Origin: Methanobacteriota archaeon
GTDB lineage: Archaea; Nanobdellota; Nanobdellia; Woesearchaeales; SM23-78
Direction of reading: 5' to 3'
Length of the DNA stretch: 8,799 nucleotides
Assembly: GCA_030637925.1 (NCBI GenBank)
Contig: DAOWFR010000001.1
Location: 1 to 8,799 of the forward strand
Of the stretch, positions 5,878 through 8,799 are shown piece after piece. A model generated the notes under the pieces. That model did no database searches. It was given only the letters and a program-made list of their open reading frames with translations, and had not been told where the DNA came from. Within the stretch, counting starts at the first letter, position 1. Each line of letters begins with the position of its first letter. A program made the translations under genes and the position numbers.

Positions 5878-6532
5878 AGCTAAACTTTAACAGAACAGAC
5901 TCAAAATCTTCAAGTGAAGGCAAACCATCAATTAGCAGGCCGTTAATGAAAAAAGCAGGGGTTTTTGAAGCACCCAGATCTCCTGCATAATCATAGCTCT
6001 CCCAGATATATGCCCTGTACTTATGTGAGTAAAGACATTCTAGAAACATCTTCTCATCAAGTCCAAGCTCATTTGCATACTTACCAAAAACAGGATTGAA
6101 AAGTTCCTCAGCCTCAGAGGCACTAATCTTTTGGCTCCACTCCTTTCCTCTATCAAAAAGAATGGAATTATAAGGCCAAAACATGCCTTGCTCATGAGCG
6201 CAAAGAGAAGCCTCTGCAGCAAGAATTTTTTCAAAATCATGAGAAGCATAAAAATTTTTGTAAACAAATTTCACTTTTGCAGTATCAACATACTGTTCTT
6301 TCAACCAGGGATAGATTTCATCAAAAAATTGTCTTGAGACAGAACAATGATAACTCCCAAACATCACTACTGTAACAGGAGCATCATCTATGCCAGTAAC
6401 CGGGTCATGGTCTGAGATTTTGACAACCTTGCTTGAATCAATTCTATATGCAAATATCAAAAATAACAAAACAACAAGGACTACTAAACCCCATCCCATT
6501 ATTGAGGTCCTCTTTTGTGATTTTGATTTCAT
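5870..6532 (-). CDS. Membrane-anchored DsbA-like thioredoxin-fold protein with CXXS motif
   Basis: A 220-residue protein with a short basic N-terminus and one membrane helix (about 12-28), then an extracytoplasmic DsbA/Thioredoxin_4-type domain. The domain opens with GIDDAPVTVVMFGSYHCSVSRQFF-like sequence, the family's usual active-site context (residues 47-70), and has the cis-proline loop SKTPAFFING (189-198, Pro192). The expected C-P-x-C is C63-S-V-S66: the first Cys is kept and the second is Ser. The other Cys residues, 111 and 166, are away from the active site. Such a monothiol form cannot easily act as a normal dithiol oxidase; it may form mixed disulfides, act as an isomerase or reductase, or serve as a chaperone. 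It lies 44 bases after the propeller gene with GGGGAGG nine bases before its ATG, and overlaps the signal peptidase gene, so the three form an operon. Confidence 0.8.
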   Translation of the reverse strand: MKSKSQKRTSIMGWGLVVLVVLLFLIFAYRIDSSKVVKISDHDPVTGIDDAPVTVVMFGSYHCSVSRQFFDEIYPWLKEQYVDTAKVKFVYKNFYASHDFEKILAAEASLCAHEQGMFWPYNSILFDRGKEWSQKISASEAEELFNPVFGKYANELGLDEKMFLECLYSHKYRAYIWESYDYAGDLGASKTPAFFINGLLIDGLPSLEDFESVLLKFSYG

Positions 6533-6576
6533 TAGACCATCCCTCCCCTTTAATATTATTAATCCTGTTTTTACAC

Positions 6577-8025
6577 TTACACCAGTTTGGGTGCTAGCAA
6601 ATACACTACAACAGCAATTGCTAGTGCAAGAGCAGAAGCCAGGTATCGCACTCCTTTCTTAGATTTCTTTGTCATCCAATAAGCCAAGGTTGGAAGCAAG
6701 AGGAACCAAATGGGCAAGAATGATCCTCTCTTGACAAGCGCATCAAAATAATAGATTATTTTAAGGTTAGAGACATAATAAGGAAAAGCCAAGCGCGGAT
6801 TAATTATTCCTACAATAAGAATTATGATAGATGTTATGCCCAAAATTTTCAGAACATCCTCAACTTTTACAAAAGAAGCAAAGAATTTTCTAACCACAGA
6901 CCATGTTAGTTTACCTGGCTTTTTCCTTATATGAGCGTATGCTTCTATAATAACAGCAATAACAAAAAAGAATGCAAAAGCAATAAAAATTGGTAGCATA
7001 GGATTTACTCTTTTTTTAGAATAGGGTGTTGGTTTGTTTGCTTCATACCTAGCATACCAGGTAAAGTCACCGAACTTTCTAGTTAGGTTCCAGTTACTCT
7101 TGTCATATACCAAGATTCCTCCTTCACGGGTTCCAACATAGAGGTAATTATTATCAACTGCCAGTTTCAAAGGATTGTAGTCGCCTACATTCAAAACAGG
7201 TTTAACCAACTCTCCTTCCAAGGTCCATCTCTTCACACCCCTGGCCTCTCCGATTGAGGAAGAAAAAATATATTCCCCATCAGAAACAATCGCCATAACA
7301 TCACCCCCAGGATGAGCATTTACCTCTTTAAGCAGTGAATCAGTGGTTAAGTCCCATATTCTTATCTTCTCAAGAGTATAAGCCATATAAACCTTACTAT
7401 CCTCAATAATTGCGGTTCGAATATTACCTGTGGGTCTTGCAGTTTCCTCATCATATGCTTGTATGGTAATGTTCTTTAATAACACCAAAGCAGGCCTGTC
7501 CCAAACCTTAATAACCCCTTCAAGTGAAACAGAGTAGAGATAAACTTCATCTAACATAAGTGCTGCGACAGGTCGCTCATGTTTTCCAATTATTTTAGCA
7601 ATAGATAAGTCAGGGGTATTTATAACTATGATATTACCATCTGACAGACCAGCGTAGAGCAATTGCGAGTCCTTATCAAGCTTAAGTGAGAATATTATTG
7701 GTGCTGATGAAGTAAGGGATAAATTAATCTTATCCCGTGCCCCGGTAGCCAAATCAAACACATGTAACACAGCATCTTCAGAACCTATATAAAATTTGGT
7801 TCCATCTGTCTCAAAACTCCAAGCCTCTATCTCGTTTGAAAAGCTCTTAATAAGAGAGCCTGAAGATTTGTTCCACACCTCAATTGTTCCGTCAGTACGA
7901 GCAATATAAAGAGAACTCTCATCCACCTTCATAGAAATAGGAGCTCCTAAAACAAAGAATGGTAGGATAGCAGAGAACAAGAACAACAATAAAAGAAAAT
8001 TCCTAATACCCAAGTTTTTTATCAT
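6577..8025 (-). CDS. Exported WD40-like beta-propeller with four C-terminal membrane helices
   Basis: A 482-residue protein. A signal peptide or first helix (about 9-27, ending FFVLG-AP) is followed by a repetitive propeller domain (about 30-320). The repeats have the WD40/quinoprotein rhythm: DGTIEVWNKSSGSLIKSF (45-62), DAVLHVFDLATG (84-95), DGNIIVINTPD (129-139), EGVIKVWDRP (169-178), LEKIRIWDLTTDSLLKEV (218-235), GVKRWTLEGELV (263-274) and EGGILVYDKS (301-310). That makes about seven blades. Four membrane helices follow at about 341-366, 391-412, 435-451 and 458-480. The propeller should lie outside the cell. It is probably a surface binding or scaffold protein. Start: the ATG at 8023-8025 has AGGAGG seven bases upstream; the in-frame TTG at 8056-8058 has no such site and would put the ribosome binding site inside the gene. 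First gene of the operon with the DsbA-like and S26-like genes. Confidence 0.75.
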   Translation of the reverse strand: MIKNLGIRNFLLLLFLFSAILPFFVLGAPISMKVDESSLYIARTDGTIEVWNKSSGSLIKSFSNEIEAWSFETDGTKFYIGSEDAVLHVFDLATGARDKINLSLTSSAPIIFSLKLDKDSQLLYAGLSDGNIIVINTPDLSIAKIIGKHERPVAALMLDEVYLYSVSLEGVIKVWDRPALVLLKNITIQAYDEETARPTGNIRTAIIEDSKVYMAYTLEKIRIWDLTTDSLLKEVNAHPGGDVMAIVSDGEYIFSSSIGEARGVKRWTLEGELVKPVLNVGDYNPLKLAVDNNYLYVGTREGGILVYDKSNWNLTRKFGDFTWYARYEANKPTPYSKKRVNPMLPIFIAFAFFFVIAVIIEAYAHIRKKPGKLTWSVVRKFFASFVKVEDVLKILGITSIIILIVGIINPRLAFPYYVSNLKIIYYFDALVKRGSFLPIWFLLLPTLAYWMTKKSKKGVRYLASALALAIAVVVYLLAPKLV

Positions 8026-8090
8026 CTCACAACCTCCTTTTCTTATTTTTTTTATCAAAATAACTAATTTTTATCCAGACTCTGCTCTCT

Positions 8091-8102
8091 TTTTTAAATA
8101 TT
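8091..8102 (-). promoter_or_regulatory. TATA box of the propeller/DsbA/signal-peptidase operon
   Basis: On the minus strand this reads AATATTTAAAAA, identical to two other boxes in the window. It lies 22 bases after the palindrome core of the shared operator and predicts a start near 8069, giving a leader of about 44 bases with AGGAGG at 8033-8038. Confidence 0.6.
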
Positions 8103-8119
8103 TTTATTTAATTTCAAAA

Positions 8120-8144
8120 AAATGGCGAAATTTCGCCAAAAGCT
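8120..8144 (-). promoter_or_regulatory. Shared palindromic operator, copy 2 (between peptide gene and propeller operon)
   Basis: TGGCGAAATTTCGCCA (8123-8138) is a perfect 16-base palindrome. On the minus strand the surrounding 25 bases match copy 1 (4122-4146) with two differences. It lies upstream of the minus-strand TATA box in the same orientation as copy 1 and touches the + strand TATA box of the cysteine-rich peptide gene (8143-8152). A bound protein could therefore affect both promoters: by contact upstream of one and by blocking TFB/TBP access at the other. Confidence 0.75.
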
Positions 8145-8152
8145 TTATAAAA
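8143..8152 (+). promoter_or_regulatory. TATA box of the cysteine-rich peptide gene
   Basis: CTTTATAAAA lies directly after the palindrome (8123-8138). It predicts a start near 8175 and a leader of about 50 bases ending with GGGGGTGA (8212-8219). A second weaker candidate, CTTATAA near 8180-8186, would give a leader of about 15-20 bases. Confidence 0.5.
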
Positions 8153-8227
8153 AGCCTTTTCTTGGTGTTTTCTTAAGGCCTTATAACAGCCTGATATCTT
8201 TTTAACAGGAAGGGGGTGAAATGAAAA

Positions 8228-8533
8228 ATGAAAACAAAAATTCTAGCACTAGCAGGAATCTTACTAGCAGTAGCAGCATTCACATTCGTCTTCCCAGTAA
8301 CAACAGCAAGAGCAAGCATGGAAACAACAGCATGCCCAAGCACAATATGTATTATTAACGGTGCTGGGAGGAGCTCAGAAGGACCGCAAGCACTGGATTT
8401 GACATCGTGTAGTGCAAAGACTCATGGTTGTGCGTATTGCTGTGGCTACTGTAGTAACTTTGACGACATAGTAGGTAAAGCGTATCCGTGTGGATGTGTA
8501 GGGGACGTAGGATTCGATTGGTGCCCATGGTAA
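8228..8533 (+). CDS. Exported small cysteine-rich peptide (ten Cys)
   Basis: A 101-residue precursor with a clear signal peptide (MKTK, hydrophobic core about 5-22, then TTARA). Cleavage is most likely after Ala29, leaving about 72 residues. All ten Cys are in the mature part: 36, 41, 61, 68, 71, 72, 75, 88, 90 and 99. Dense clusters are CAYCCGYC (68-75) and CGC (88-90), and the end is DWCPW. An even number suggests up to five disulfides and a compact, stable fold; tight metal binding is the alternative. I recognise no family. Start: GGGGGTGA at 8212-8219 is eight bases before the ATG at 8228; the ATG at 8221 is too close and opens another frame. Ala, Pro and Ser codons ending in CG occur several times in the mature part, unlike the AT-rich signal peptide and neighbours. 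Divergent from an operon of exported protein-handling genes; candidate secreted effector or bacteriocin-like peptide. Confidence 0.75.
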   Translation: MKTKILALAGILLAVAAFTFVFPVTTARASMETTACPSTICIINGAGRSSEGPQALDLTSCSAKTHGCAYCCGYCSNFDDIVGKAYPCGCVGDVGFDWCPW

Positions 8534-8568
8534 CAACACAGACCAAGCCAGGCAGAGAACAAGAAAAC

Positions 8569-8599
8569 TTTTTTAATTTTTTTTATTTTTATTAATTTT
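8569..8599 (+). terminator. Oligo-T terminator after the cysteine-rich peptide gene
   Basis: T runs of six, eight, five and four bases, broken by single or double A, begin about 36 bases after the TAA stop. This is a strong archaeal intrinsic terminator without a hairpin. The peptide gene thus appears monocistronic. Confidence 0.6.
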
Positions 8600-8660
8600 C
8601 TAATTTCCTGATTATAGGATTAAAAAGCATTATTAAGCAAAGAAACAAACAACAAAATAA

Positions 8661-8799
8661 CTATTTCTTCTTTTTCTTTCTTACATAATGAGCTCTTTCA
8701 TGCACAGCCAGTTCTCTTAAGCCATGCCTATCCTCTGCCTCAATCTGGCCCATGGTAACAATGCTTGCAATGAACATTATTACAAAGATAAGAGCAAAG
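8661..8799 (-). CDS. C-terminal end of a small membrane or exported protein (5' partial)
   Basis: On the minus strand an open frame enters from the right edge and ends at TAG (8661-8663). The 45 complete visible codons start with a hydrophobic stretch FALIFVIMFIASIVTM, followed by a charged part QIEAEDRHGLRELAVHERAHYV and a lysine-rich end RKKKKK. The hydrophobic part is probably a signal peptide or membrane helix. If the true start lies only a few codons beyond the window, this is a protein of about 50 residues. The gene converges on the cysteine-rich peptide gene, with 127 bases between their stops. I recognise no family. Confidence 0.5.
   Translation of the reverse strand, partial: FALIFVIMFIASIVTMGQIEAEDRHGLRELAVHERAHYVRKKKKK

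Noticed and set aside
8023..8058. Upstream TTG start (8058) for the propeller protein
   Set aside because: It would add MIKKIRKGGCE and place the AGGAGG ribosome binding site inside the coding region. The ATG at 8025 has ideal spacing and leads straight into a signal peptide.
8221..8360. A 45-codon frame starting at the ATG at 8221, overlapping the Cys-rich peptide gene
   Set aside because: Only one base separates it from the ribosome binding site. It encodes a polar Ser/Asn-rich string, while the ATG at 8228 gives a clear signal peptide at correct spacing.
1..8799. CRISPR array, tRNA or rRNA gene, insertion sequence or transposase
   Set aside because: No regularly spaced repeats, tRNA-like cloverleaf, rRNA-like stretch or transposase frame was seen on either strand by eye.

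Overview
The window looks archaeal and most resembles an AT-rich DPANN-type genome of the Woesearchaeota/Pacearchaeota kind. This placement is inferred from gene style, not from a marker gene. The signs are AT-rich TATA boxes at archaeal spacing (AATATTTAAAAA occurs three times), GGTGA/GGAGG ribosome binding sites, oligo-T terminators, a HEPN/MNT pair, a Sec11-like S26 peptidase and MopE/FG-GAP secreted proteins.

Left region (1-1685): the 3' end of a DUF4143-type ATPase, a small two-helix membrane protein, then a HEPN-domain protein (+) facing a helix-turn-helix/MNT nucleotidyltransferase (-) tail to tail.

Middle (1793-5060): a 730-residue secreted, very cysteine-rich propeller protein (-) diverges from a bicistron (+). 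The bicistron encodes a winged-helix-like protein and, through an ATGA overlap, a 70-residue two-helix membrane protein.

Right (5206-8533): a minus-strand operon encodes an exported WD40-like propeller with four C-terminal membrane helices, a membrane-anchored DsbA-like protein whose CXXC reads CSVS, and an S26 signal-peptidase-like protein whose last 50 codons lie beyond an in-frame TGA. Divergent from this operon is a 101-residue exported peptide with ten cysteines in a mature part of about 72 residues. A partial minus-strand gene enters from the right edge.

The main finding is that the two divergent intergenic regions share a near-identical 25-base element (23/25) built on the palindrome GCGAAATTTCGC. 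It lies upstream of the winged-helix bicistron and between the cysteine-rich peptide and the propeller/DsbA/signal-peptidase operon. Both + strand genes next to it also carry a GGGGGTGA ribosome binding site. I infer one regulon, possibly run by the winged-helix protein, that controls production, export and disulfide handling of secreted cysteine-rich proteins, including a peptide that may be an archaeal effector or bacteriocin-like product. Sequence alone proves neither function nor regulator.
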